Positions 41,801-50,568 of a stretch of 64,000 nt of DNA are shown in pieces. A program made the position numbers and the translations under genes. Origin of the DNA: Anaerolinea sp. GTDB lineage: Bacteria; Chloroflexota; Anaerolineae; Anaerolineales; Anaerolineaceae. The stretch spans positions 38,609-102,608 of the forward strand of contig PNON01000002.1 in the NCBI GenBank assembly GCA_013824865.1. The letters run 5' to 3'. The notes below the pieces were generated by a model. That model made no database searches and was not told the origin of the DNA. It worked only from the letters and a program-made list of their open reading frames with translations. Numbering within the stretch: the stretch's first letter is position 1; each line of letters opens with the position of its first letter.

Positions 41801-43321
41801 TTATGATCCCGCTGGAACAACACCAGCCATTAATAAACCAATTTCTTCCCTGGTAGTGGTTTTGGCGTCCACAACCGCCAAAATTTGCCCTCGGTACATG
41901 ACTGCGATCCTGTCCGATAGCTGCATTACCTCGTCCAACTCGGTGGAAACCAGAAGAACTGCGCAGCCTTGATCCCGTTTTTCAATAATGCGCTGGTGTA
42001 TGTACTCAATCGAGCCAACATCCAACCCACGAGTGGGTTGGGATGCCACCAGCATTCTTATTGGCCGGGAGAACTCGCGGGCAACAATCACCTTCTGTTG
42101 ATTGCCGCCTGATAGGCTGCTGGTGGCTGTCAGCGCGTTTGGCGTACGAATATCAAATTTTTCCACCAGCGAGTTGGCATGATCAAGGATGACATCTCGC
42201 TGCAGGATATGACGCTTAGCATATGGCGATTCATACCAGGTGTTCAAGATCAGGTTATCTTCGATCGAATAGGGAAGTACAAGTCCATCTTTTTGCCTGT
42301 CTTCCGGGATGTGAGCCGTTCCCAACTCTTTTATTTTTTTTGCATTGGCATGGGTAATATTGCTGCCCAATAAGCTGATCTTCCCGTTTACCGGATGTGT
42401 CAGCCCGGTTAGCGCCCTTACCAACTCTGTCTGTCCATTTCCCTGAACGCCAGCAATACCAAGCACTTCACCCGCCCGCACCTCAAACGACACATGATCA
42501 ACAGCAATCTGATGTCGGGCATTGAGTACTTTGATGTCATTCACCTCCAACACCACTTCGCCGGGTTTGGCCAGATCTTTCTTAATATTCAACTCGATCT
42601 GTCGGCCAACCATCATGGATGCCAATTGAACCTGGTTTGTCACCCCAGGCGTGGTGGTGCCAACTACTTTTCCACCCCGGATGACAGTGATTCGGTCTGC
42701 AAATTCCATTACCTCGCGCAGCTTGTGGGTGATGAATATGATGGATTTCCCCTGCTCCACCAGCTTCTGCATGATCTTGAAGAGTTCATCCACTTCACGG
42801 GGAGTCAATACTGCCGTGGGTTCATCCAGGATGAGAATATCCGCGTTACGGAAGAGCAATTTAATGATTTCCACTCGCTGCTGTATTCCGACTGGCAGGT
42901 CTCTAATGAAAGCTCCAGGTTCGACTGCCAGATTGTATTGCTCCGAGATCTCCATAATTCTCCTGGCGGCTTTCTTACGATCAAGGAACCCACCAGGGAG
43001 CAAGTACTCATCCCCCAGCATTACATTTTCGGTGACGGTAAAGACCGGGACGAGCATAAAATGCTGGTGCACCATCCCCACCCCGGCATTAATTGCATCT
43101 CTGGGAGATGAGACATCCAGTTTCTGACCTTTTACAACTATCTCACCTTCATCCGGTTTATAGAGCCCATAAAGGATGTTCATCAGGGTGGTCTTACCGG
43201 CTCCATTTTCCCCCAGCAAAGCATGGATCTCCCCTTTTCTTAGATCAATGGAGATCTGGTCATTCGCCAAAACACCGGGAAACCGTTTTGTTATTCCTCG
43301 CAGTTCAAGAACAGATTCCAT
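41801..43321 (-). CDS. BMP-type nucleoside ABC transporter ATP-binding protein (two cassettes)
   Basis: LLGENGAGKTTLMNILYGLYKPDEGEIVVKG; second cassette with LSGGNQQKVIVAREFSRPIRMLVASQPTRGLDVGSIEYIH. Confidence 0.95.
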   Translation of the reverse strand: MESVLELRGITKRFPGVLANDQISIDLRKGEIHALLGENGAGKTTLMNILYGLYKPDEGEIVVKGQKLDVSSPRDAINAGVGMVHQHFMLVPVFTVTENVMLGDEYLLPGGFLDRKKAARRIMEISEQYNLAVEPGAFIRDLPVGIQQRVEIIKLLFRNADILILDEPTAVLTPREVDELFKIMQKLVEQGKSIIFITHKLREVMEFADRITVIRGGKVVGTTTPGVTNQVQLASMMVGRQIELNIKKDLAKPGEVVLEVNDIKVLNARHQIAVDHVSFEVRAGEVLGIAGVQGNGQTELVRALTGLTHPVNGKISLLGSNITHANAKKIKELGTAHIPEDRQKDGLVLPYSIEDNLILNTWYESPYAKRHILQRDVILDHANSLVEKFDIRTPNALTATSSLSGGNQQKVIVAREFSRPIRMLVASQPTRGLDVGSIEYIHQRIIEKRDQGCAVLLVSTELDEVMQLSDRIAVMYRGQILAVVDAKTTTREEIGLLMAGVVPAGS

Positions 43322-43403
43322 AATCGCCTCAATAGAAACTAATTAAGATAACGGTTATTATATACGGTATTTCATCATTCCCATAGGAAAAAGCCATTAA
43401 TAT

Positions 43404-43430
43404 AAAAAACAGGGCCATTGCTGGCCCTGT
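43404..43430 (-). terminator. Intrinsic terminator between BMP SBP and ATPase genes
   Basis: Minus: ACAGGGCCA-GCAA-TGGCCCTGT then T-tract. Confidence 0.85.
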
Positions 43431-43449
43431 TGGTTAAACATTACTAGTC

Positions 43450-44502
43450 TTAATAAACGCCCTCGGGCAGGGTGGCGATTTCGCCAGCTTTGATCTTGGC
43501 AGCCAAAGCTTCAATTTCAGCTTTCAAATCAGCAGGAACCTGATCTACAAAGGCGGATCCATATGACAAACCTACACCACCATTTGCGAGGTTGCCAATC
43601 CAGTTTTCACCTTTGTAGGAACCATCAATTACCTGTCCAATGGTCTCCATAACAAAGATATCCATATTTTTCATGGCATTGGAGAGGATGTACTGAGCTT
43701 TGCCGGGGTTGGCCAGTGACCAGTCATTATCCACGCCAATCAGCATACCGCTACCACGCTCTTCCATCACAGCCAATGTACCCAGACCAACGGGACCAGC
43801 AACTGGCATGATGATATCAGCGCCTTCGTCCATCAACTGCTCGCCCATCTTGCGGCCATCATCAGTGGACTCAAAGTTGCCAACTTCAAGACCCTGGCGA
43901 GTCTTGTAATCCCAGCCCAAAACTTCGACTGCAGTACCTTTCTGAGCATTGTAGTATTCAACGCCCAGAGCAAAGCCATCCATGAACTTGGTGGTGGCGG
44001 GGAAAGCAATACCAACATAGGTACCAACTTTACCAGTCTTGGTCATGGCGGCAGCCAGGTAACCATTCAAGAAGGTGGCTTGATCGATCTCGAATCCAGA
44101 GCCGCGCAGGTTATCAAAGGCTAACCAGTCAACATCGATGATGGCAAATTTTTGAGCAGGATTAGCAGTCACAGCGGCGGTGGTGGCATCTGCAAGCAGG
44201 AAGCCTACCGCGATGACCAGATCGCATTTTTCTGCAACGAACGCATTCAGGTTGACTTCATAGTCCGCCTGCTGCTGTGATTCTAGATACTTGCCTTCCA
44301 CCGTGCCATATTTAGCGATGGCATCCTCGACACCTTTCCAGGCGGTCTGGTTGAAGGATTTATCATCGATACCACCGACGTCTGTAACCTGGCATACTTT
44401 TAGCTTGGGGGCTTCGACGGCTGGGGCAGCGGGTGCGCATGCCGCAAGTACCATGGTTGCCAGCAAAACAACTGCCAATAGGGTGTAAAACTTTTTAGAC
44501 AT
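43450..44502 (-). CDS. BMP family ABC transporter substrate-binding lipoprotein
   Basis: Lipobox VLAAC; VCQVTDVGGIDDKSFNQTAWKGVEDA; GADIIMPVAGPVGLGTLAVMEE; first in operon. Confidence 0.95.
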   Translation of the reverse strand: MSKKFYTLLAVVLLATMVLAACAPAAPAVEAPKLKVCQVTDVGGIDDKSFNQTAWKGVEDAIAKYGTVEGKYLESQQQADYEVNLNAFVAEKCDLVIAVGFLLADATTAAVTANPAQKFAIIDVDWLAFDNLRGSGFEIDQATFLNGYLAAAMTKTGKVGTYVGIAFPATTKFMDGFALGVEYYNAQKGTAVEVLGWDYKTRQGLEVGNFESTDDGRKMGEQLMDEGADIIMPVAGPVGLGTLAVMEERGSGMLIGVDNDWSLANPGKAQYILSNAMKNMDIFVMETIGQVIDGSYKGENWIGNLANGGVGLSYGSAFVDQVPADLKAEIEALAAKIKAGEIATLPEGVY

Positions 44503-44584
44503 ATATCTTCTCCTCTTCTAGGGATGAAATATAGATTTGGGGTGACGCTCAGAATAGGCGCCAATTCACTGCCCCGTTTTATAA

Positions 44585-44613
44585 AGTATACAACTTATTA
44601 ATATCCACTGCAA
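44585..44613 (-). promoter_or_regulatory. Putative sigma70 promoter for BMP operon
   Basis: Minus: TTGCAG-N17-TATACT, about 85 nt upstream of the SBP start. Confidence 0.5.
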
Positions 44614-44659
44614 GTGTTTTACCATACATATATTTTATGGTATCCCGGATTATGAAACC

Positions 44660-45919
44660 TCAATGAACCGTTTCGATAGCTGGTTGAGCCTCCCCTCTGC
44701 GGACACCGAGCATCAACACCAGCGCAACCAACATTAAAAACGGAGAGACGATCATGATCGCGTTGTAGTTGAGACCGCTCAGCTGGATGATCCAGCCATT
44801 TAGATTTGGGCCTACAACTGCTGAAAGGGTGGAGAAAAGGTAATACAGGCCGATATAAGTGCCGATACGTGTATCCGTGGTCATATCCACTACCATAGGC
44901 AGTGAGTTAATGTTGACCAGCGCCCAACCCACGCCTGCCACCATCAAAATCACTCCCACCACCGGCACCACCCCCAACACAGGCAACTTTGTCAACTCTG
45001 TGGTAAGCTCAGCCGGTGAAAGTAGATACATGATTGTGGTGCTTGCCATAATTAATAACAAACCCATCGAGATGGTCAGCCTTCGGCCAATTTTTGCCCC
45101 AATGTATCCTGCTGGCAGGGAAAAGATCACTAAGATCAATGTGGGTTGACCCAAAAGCCGCACGCCATCCGCTTCTGCCAGTTTCAGGTGGTTAAATGCA
45201 TACAGGCTGAAGAAAGCTTCGATGGCATTGTAGCTAATAAACCAGAAGAATATTGCTCCAAAAATGCAGAGCGCGCTCTTATCCGGATCATACAACACCA
45301 TCTTTATGCTTTCCAGCATGCCCGGCTGACCTTTTACATCAGCATACACTTTGGGTTCTTTGATAAAAATGAGTAAAAGCAGCGTAGAAAAAATAACCAA
45401 CCCGGCGCCCAGCCAGAATGGAAAAGCAGGATTCAACTTATACAGCGCTGAACCGCCCAGGAAAGCGATAATCAACCCCACCCCGCCCATGAAGCTGATG
45501 ATGCCATTTGCCTGTGATCGGAATTTGGATGGGGTGATATCCGGCATCAGTGCCACTACCGGTGTACGCCAGAAGGCCATGCTGAGCAGCAATGTGCTGG
45601 TGCAAGCTACAAACAGCGGCAGTACAGCAGCTAAAGGGATTACACCGAACACCACCGCACCTATTGGGGCACCAATCAAAATGAATGGCATGCGCCGGCC
45701 AATCGGTGTGCGCAACTTATCCGACCAGGCACCCACAGGCGGTTGGATCAGCAATGCCGCAATATTATCCAGGGTCATAAAGAAGCCGATCCAGGCTGGC
45801 GCAAGGCCAAATTTGTTAGCCAGGAACAGTGGCACGAATACATTATAGATGCCCCAGATAACGCTGACTCCAAAGAAGCCAAGACCAAGCAGGAATGTTT
45901 TACCGTAGTTAAGTTTCAC
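44660..45919 (-). CDS. MFS transporter (GPH/SLC45-like)
   Basis: GTG start at 45919; YNVFVPLFLANKFGLAPAWIGFFMTLDNIAALLIQPPVGAWSDKLRTPIGRRMPFILIGAPIGA. Confidence 0.9.
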   Translation of the reverse strand: MKLNYGKTFLLGLGFFGVSVIWGIYNVFVPLFLANKFGLAPAWIGFFMTLDNIAALLIQPPVGAWSDKLRTPIGRRMPFILIGAPIGAVVFGVIPLAAVLPLFVACTSTLLLSMAFWRTPVVALMPDITPSKFRSQANGIISFMGGVGLIIAFLGGSALYKLNPAFPFWLGAGLVIFSTLLLLIFIKEPKVYADVKGQPGMLESIKMVLYDPDKSALCIFGAIFFWFISYNAIEAFFSLYAFNHLKLAEADGVRLLGQPTLILVIFSLPAGYIGAKIGRRLTISMGLLLIMASTTIMYLLSPAELTTELTKLPVLGVVPVVGVILMVAGVGWALVNINSLPMVVDMTTDTRIGTYIGLYYLFSTLSAVVGPNLNGWIIQLSGLNYNAIMIVSPFLMLVALVLMLGVRRGEAQPAIETVH

Positions 45920-46104
45920 GGATTCGCACCTTCCTTTTCAATAATGACTGCCATGCTATAAGCCATCACTTCGTTGGCATCATAGCCCATAACCACCATC
46001 ACGTTCTCACCGATCTGCTACGCATGCTCACTCATACGGTCATACGCTTCTTTTCGGGCATGCTCGCACAGTTCGATATGGACGGTGATACTACGTACCA
46101 CGCC
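45916..46104 (-). pseudogene. Decayed YbjQ/UPF0145-like remnant
   Basis: Continuous minus frame GVVRSITVHIELCEHARKEAYDRMSEHA*QIGENVMVVMGYDANEVMAYSMAVIIEKEGANP* with in-frame TAG at 46020-46018; resembles the YbjQ C-terminal half. Confidence 0.6.
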
Positions 46105-46194
46105 CAGATAACAGTTAATTCTATTCGCTCAAAACTAAAGGAGGTTGTTATCCAAAGCGAGTTTGTCATTTTATGTTTTGTTATCGTGAAGAAA

Positions 46195-46947
46195 TCATTC
46201 GTCTGTGATTTCGTTTTCCAGGTCCGCACCAATGATTTTCAAAAATATGCGGTCCTCGTGTGTCAATTTGGCTTTCTTCAGCATATCCGGCCTGCGCTTG
46301 AGTGTTCTTAACAGGGATTGCTGCCTGCGCCAGCGGTTGATCTCTGCATGGTGGCCGGATTGGAGCACATCGGGTACCGTCCAGCCTCTGTATTCAGGCG
46401 GCTTGGTGTAATGGGGATACTCGATCAACCCACTGGCATGCGAATCATCCATTGCCCCATCCGGATCGCCCAGCACACCAGGTACCAGTCGTGAGAGCAC
46501 ATCCAATAAGATCATGGCAGGTAGTTCGCCGCCGGTGAGTACGTAATCCCCAATCGAGATTTCCTCAGTCACCAGGTGCTCGCGGATTCGTTCGTCAATC
46601 CCCTCGTAACGTCCGCATAAAATGGCCACACGTTCATACCTGGACAGGCGAAAAGCCAGGGTTTGATCCAATACTTTGCCTTGAGGAGTCATTAAGATCA
46701 CCGGGCAAGGCGGTGGATTTCCCAGCACGGATTCTACAGCAGTGAATACCGGCTCCGGTTTCATCACCATGCCCCCTCCACCGCCGTAGGGGGTGTCATC
46801 GCAAACATGGTGCTTGTCGGTGGTATAACCGCGGATATCGTGGATGTTCACCGTAATGAGCTGCCGCGCTATCGCCCGGGCAAGAATGCTTGAATCTAAA
46901 TATGGGGGAAAAACATCTGGCAATATGGTGAAGATTTCAAATTGCAT
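46195..46947 (-). CDS. trmD: tRNA (guanine-N1)-methyltransferase
   Basis: [88 protein letters not shown]. Confidence 0.97.
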   Translation of the reverse strand: MQFEIFTILPDVFPPYLDSSILARAIARQLITVNIHDIRGYTTDKHHVCDDTPYGGGGGMVMKPEPVFTAVESVLGNPPPCPVILMTPQGKVLDQTLAFRLSRYERVAILCGRYEGIDERIREHLVTEEISIGDYVLTGGELPAMILLDVLSRLVPGVLGDPDGAMDDSHASGLIEYPHYTKPPEYRGWTVPDVLQSGHHAEINRWRRQQSLLRTLKRRPDMLKKAKLTHEDRIFLKIIGADLENEITDE

Positions 46948-47085
46948 ACATCAATTTTAGCTTCATGCTACAATTCAAGCAAGAAAATTTTGAATGGTTT
47001 ATTTTTCATACGAATTAAATGATAATGAATAGATCCAATACTCACCCAGTATTGCTTTTTTCATCATAACATTTTTTCAATACCC

Positions 47086-47113
47086 TTGACAGCACATCAA
47101 TCTGCGTTAGAAT
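47086..47113 (+). promoter_or_regulatory. Strong sigma70-like promoter
   Basis: TTGACA (47086-47091), 16-nt spacer, TAGAAT (47108-47113). Confidence 0.65.
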
Positions 47114-47119
47114 TGCAAT

Positions 47120-47272
47120 CTTATATGAACATGATACTGCGTAAGCCATACCGTAAGCATCCCGACAACCTATCCCTCTGGGTCAGGTCATTGACGCTTT
47201 TCGGTTAGAGTATCCAACCAGGCAAAAGCAGAAAAGGTCTTCCAGAGCAGTGATTTTGGAAGGCTTTTTTTT
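47120..47272 (+). ncRNA. Putative structured leader RNA or sRNA, family unassigned
   Basis: Nested stems GATACT/AGTATC (47133-47138/47209-47214), ACCGtAAGC/GCTTttCGGT (47150-47158/47196-47205), ACCT-CCC/GGG-AGGT (47168-47188), then an intrinsic terminator; preceded by a consensus-like promoter. Confidence 0.5.
47237..47272 (+). terminator. Intrinsic terminator upstream of amino-acid SBP gene
   Basis: GTCTTCCA (47237-47244) / TGGAAGGC (47257-47264), then eight Ts. Confidence 0.8.
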
Positions 47273-47369
47273 ATTTTCCACCTGGCCATTACAAGGAGGT
47301 GCATGGAAAAGGTATTAATTCTTGTAAAAACGGTGCATAATAATTAAAATAACATTCTAAGGAGAAGAA

Positions 47370-48188
47370 ATGAAAACAAGCCTATATAAAGTAGTTGTAT
47401 TATTGATTGCTGCTGTCATGTTGATCAGCGCTTGCGCCCCGGCTGCTCCCGCTGTCGAAGTACCTGCAGTCGAAGCCCCTGTTGCTGAAGCCCCCGCTGC
47501 TCCTGCCGCGGAAGCCAAAGTTTTCCGTATCGCCTCGGACGCCACCTGGCCTCCCTTTGAAACGATTGATGAAACCACCAAAGAAATGGTTGGCTTTGAT
47601 ATCGATCTAATAAAAGCAATAGCGGAAGAAGCCGGTTTCGAGTATGAGCTGGTAAATGTTGCCTGGGACGCATTGTTGGCTGGTGTTTCAGAATGCCAGT
47701 ATGATGCTGCCATTTCCTCCATTTCCATCACTGAAGAGCGCAAGATCTCCATGAATTTTTCGGAACCATACGCCACTGCCGGTCAGGTTGTAACCATCGG
47801 AGTGGATAACACAGAGGTCACTGGCTTCGAAAGCCTTACCGGGAAACGTATCGGTGTGCAGTTGGGCACAACCGGTGACTTTGCTGCCCAGAAGGTGGAA
47901 GGCGCTGAAATAAAAAGCTATGACACAGTGGACCTGGCATTCCAAGATTTAATGAACAAACAGGTGGATGCCGTTATCGCTGACCTTGCCCTATCAGCCG
48001 ACTTCGTTTTGAAAAACCCAGATAAGATTAAACTCGTTGGTGCGCAGTTCACCGATGAAGCGCTGGGTGTTGCTGTATGCAAGAACAATACTGAACTATT
48101 GGACCAGATCAACAAAGGTCTCGCGGCTGTTCAGGCCAGTGGAAAGCTGGACGAGCTCAAGACTAAATGGTTTGGTGGAGTCAAGTAA
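47370..48188 (+). CDS. Polar amino acid ABC transporter substrate-binding lipoprotein
   Basis: Lipobox LISAC; FRIASDATWPPFETIDETTKEMVGFDIDLIKAIAEEAGFEYELV; SISITEERKISMNFSEPY; IGVQLGTTGDF. Confidence 0.94.
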   Translation: MKTSLYKVVVLLIAAVMLISACAPAAPAVEVPAVEAPVAEAPAAPAAEAKVFRIASDATWPPFETIDETTKEMVGFDIDLIKAIAEEAGFEYELVNVAWDALLAGVSECQYDAAISSISITEERKISMNFSEPYATAGQVVTIGVDNTEVTGFESLTGKRIGVQLGTTGDFAAQKVEGAEIKSYDTVDLAFQDLMNKQVDAVIADLALSADFVLKNPDKIKLVGAQFTDEALGVAVCKNNTELLDQINKGLAAVQASGKLDELKTKWFGGVK

Positions 48189-48204
48189 AAGGTGTTTCGC
48201 TAAT

Positions 48205-48247
48205 CTAATAAAATTCAACCCCCAGCTCGGGGGTTGAATTTTATTAG
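48205..48247. terminator. Bidirectional terminator, 19-bp perfect inverted repeat
   Basis: CTAATAAAATTCAACCCCC-agctc-GGGGGTTGAATTTTATTAG between convergent genes. Confidence 0.9.
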
Positions 48248-48253
48248 AGTTAA

Positions 48254-49789
48254 TTATTCTTCTCCCCGGCTGCGCAGGTGAGGAAAGAGGATCACCTCGC
48301 GGATGGAATGATTACCGGTTAGCAGCATCACCAGCCGGTCAACGCCCATGCCAAACCCGCCATTTGGCGGCATGCCATAAGACATTGCCCGCAGGTAGTC
48401 TTCGTCCAGCGGATTGTTCTCTTCATCGTCCGCTGCGTATGCCCGTCCCATCTCGAGAAACCGGGCTTCCTGGTCCAACGGGTCATTCAGCTCCGTGAAG
48501 GCGTTGCATAGTTCCATGCCACCGATATAGCCTTCAAAGCGCTCCACAGTTTGCGGGTCGCCAGGGATACTTTTCGCCAGTGGCGAAATATCCCGCGGAT
48601 AGTTATACACAAATGTGGGTTGGATGAAATTGGGCTCCAGGAATTCGTTGAGCATGCCATCGATCAACTTTCCGCGGGTGGCATTCGGGTTGAACTTCAG
48701 CCCGTGAGCTTGCATCGCAGCTTTCAAGCTCTCAGCGTTCGTATGCAAAGCGATATCCACCCCAGTAGCCTCAATAATGCCCTCGCGCATTTCCACCCGT
48801 TTCCAGGGAGGCGCAAGCTCTATTTCGTGTCCATCGTATGTGATCTTAGTCTTGCCAAGCACCTGCATGGCAGTATAAGCCACCATCTGCTCGGTTTGAT
48901 CCATGATCTTCAGGTAATCAGCATAAGCCTGGTAGTATTCAAGTTGCGTAAATTCCGGGTTGTGCTTGTACGACACTCCTTCATTACGAAAGTCGCGCCC
49001 GATTTCATACACCCGCTCAAATCCACCTACCAGCAGACGTTTTAGATACAATTCGAATGAAATACGCAGGTACAGATCCTGCTTTAATTGGTTATGATGG
49101 GTCGTGAACGGACGCGCCGCAGCTCCTCCATAGAGTGGTTGTAAAATGGGTGTTTCCACTTCGATGAAATCACGTTCATCCAGAAACTGACGCAGGGCTT
49201 TAATAGTCTCCGCCCGGATCTTAAAAATGTGGCGCACAGCAGGGTTGACCGCCAAATCAGCATAGCGCTGCCGGTAGCGAACTTCAGGGTCGTTCAAAGT
49301 GGCATGGCGGATCACCTCCCCATCCACCACTTCATCTTTAGCTGCCGGCAGTGGCAGAATGCTTTTCGCCAGCATGATAAAGGATTGCACATAGAGCGTG
49401 ATTTCGCCAGTCTTTGTACGGAACAGGTAGCCAGTTACCTGGATATAATCGCCCAGGTCAAACTCATTGGCAAAGAGGTCCATCTGCTCCTGCCCTAGAT
49501 CATTGATCCGAAAAAATATCTGGATGCGTCCGTAGCCATCCTCAATGTGCGCGAAGCTAATCTTGCCCATCGGGCGCATTGAACGCAGCCTGCCGGCGAG
49601 TGTTACCGCAACCTTTTCAGGTTCAGTTCCGGGAGGAGTTTGCTTTTCACGGTTTTCAAAATCAGCAATTGCGTCAACGCTGCGGTGGGTGACTTCTGCC
49701 CGTGTGGGATAGGGTTGAATGCCGGCAGCCAGCAGTCGGTTTAGTTTCTCGAGGCGATTCTGTTCGAGCGCGGTTTTTTCCTGTTCCAT
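48254..49789 (-). CDS. lysS: Lysyl-tRNA synthetase, class II
   Basis: GRIQIFFRIND; RYRQRYADLAVNPAVRHIFKIRAETIKALRQFLDERDFIEVETPILQPLYGGAAARPFTTHHNQL; GFGMGVDRLVMLLTG. Confidence 0.97.
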   Translation of the reverse strand: MEQEKTALEQNRLEKLNRLLAAGIQPYPTRAEVTHRSVDAIADFENREKQTPPGTEPEKVAVTLAGRLRSMRPMGKISFAHIEDGYGRIQIFFRINDLGQEQMDLFANEFDLGDYIQVTGYLFRTKTGEITLYVQSFIMLAKSILPLPAAKDEVVDGEVIRHATLNDPEVRYRQRYADLAVNPAVRHIFKIRAETIKALRQFLDERDFIEVETPILQPLYGGAAARPFTTHHNQLKQDLYLRISFELYLKRLLVGGFERVYEIGRDFRNEGVSYKHNPEFTQLEYYQAYADYLKIMDQTEQMVAYTAMQVLGKTKITYDGHEIELAPPWKRVEMREGIIEATGVDIALHTNAESLKAAMQAHGLKFNPNATRGKLIDGMLNEFLEPNFIQPTFVYNYPRDISPLAKSIPGDPQTVERFEGYIGGMELCNAFTELNDPLDQEARFLEMGRAYAADDEENNPLDEDYLRAMSYGMPPNGGFGMGVDRLVMLLTGNHSIREVILFPHLRSRGEE

Positions 49790-49838
49790 CTTTTCCTAGC
49801 CTTAGTATCAATGAATCAATTATATTCGTTTCTCGTAT

Positions 49839-49873
49839 AAAAAAAGCCAGCCGTCACAAACCGCCCGGCTGGC
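49839..49873 (-). terminator. Intrinsic terminator after greA
   Basis: Minus: GCCAGCCG ... CGGCTGGC then TTTTTTT. Confidence 0.85.
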
Positions 49874-49891
49874 AGATCGCTCACACTTTTA

Positions 49892-50353
49892 CTATCCAAT
49901 TTTGATGACTTTTACTTCAAAAGAACCAGCCGGGGCATCCACTTTAAATGTATCGCCTACCTTCTTGTTCAGCAGGGCTTTGCCCAGGGGCGATTCATTG
50001 GAAATCTTTCCCTTTCTTGGGTTAGCTTCCGCGGCACCAACAATGGTGTAGGTTTCCACGTTACTGCCTTCTTCTTTTATGGTTACTTTACTGCCTACCT
50101 GGATCGTCTCGCCTTTTTCTTCGTCAGTGATCACGCGGGCAGTTGCCAGTAATATCTCCAATTCCTTAATCCGGCCTTCGACAAAGGCCTGCTCATTCTT
50201 GGCATCCTCATATTCAGCATTCTCAATGAGCTCGCCGCCTTCCATGGCTTCATGTAGACGGTTGGCAATCTCCTGGCGCCGAACTGTGCGCAGTAGTTCC
50301 AACTCCTCCTGTAATTTATCAAAGCCTTCTTTGGTTAGGAATGTTATTGTCAT
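49892..50353 (-). CDS. greA: Transcription elongation factor GreA
   Basis: TFLTKEGFDKLQEELELLRTVRRQEIANRLHEAMEGGELIENAEYEDAKNEQAFVEGRIKELE; SPLGKALLNKKVGD. Confidence 0.97.
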   Translation of the reverse strand: MTITFLTKEGFDKLQEELELLRTVRRQEIANRLHEAMEGGELIENAEYEDAKNEQAFVEGRIKELEILLATARVITDEEKGETIQVGSKVTIKEEGSNVETYTIVGAAEANPRKGKISNESPLGKALLNKKVGDTFKVDAPAGSFEVKVIKIG

Positions 50354-50568
50354 GCTTTGTTTCCTTGTTTCGTGCTATTTTTGTTACCCCGACGGGCTGA
50401 TAGTAACACAAACAGCGCCCCGAAGGGATGCCCTCGATAAACGCTGTGTCAGTATATTACCATAATTCAACTGCAGGTGCAAGCGTGTGGCGCGCGCAGA
50501 GAATCACAATCCATCACTCTACTCTTGAGTTGTTTCTGTGTAAGGACCTTCTTTAGCCTTTGATCGAT

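Noticed and set aside
42494-43127. Two plus-strand ORFs (205 and 158 aa) antisense to the nucleoside ABC ATPase
   Set aside because: Fully overlap a strongly recognised ABC ATPase and show no family-like composition.
47161-47200. GGTCAGGT segment resembling the SRP (4.5S) RNA apical motif
   Set aside because: Only about 9 nt match, it lies on the wrong side of the loop, and GGAA/AGCAGCC partner motifs are missing.
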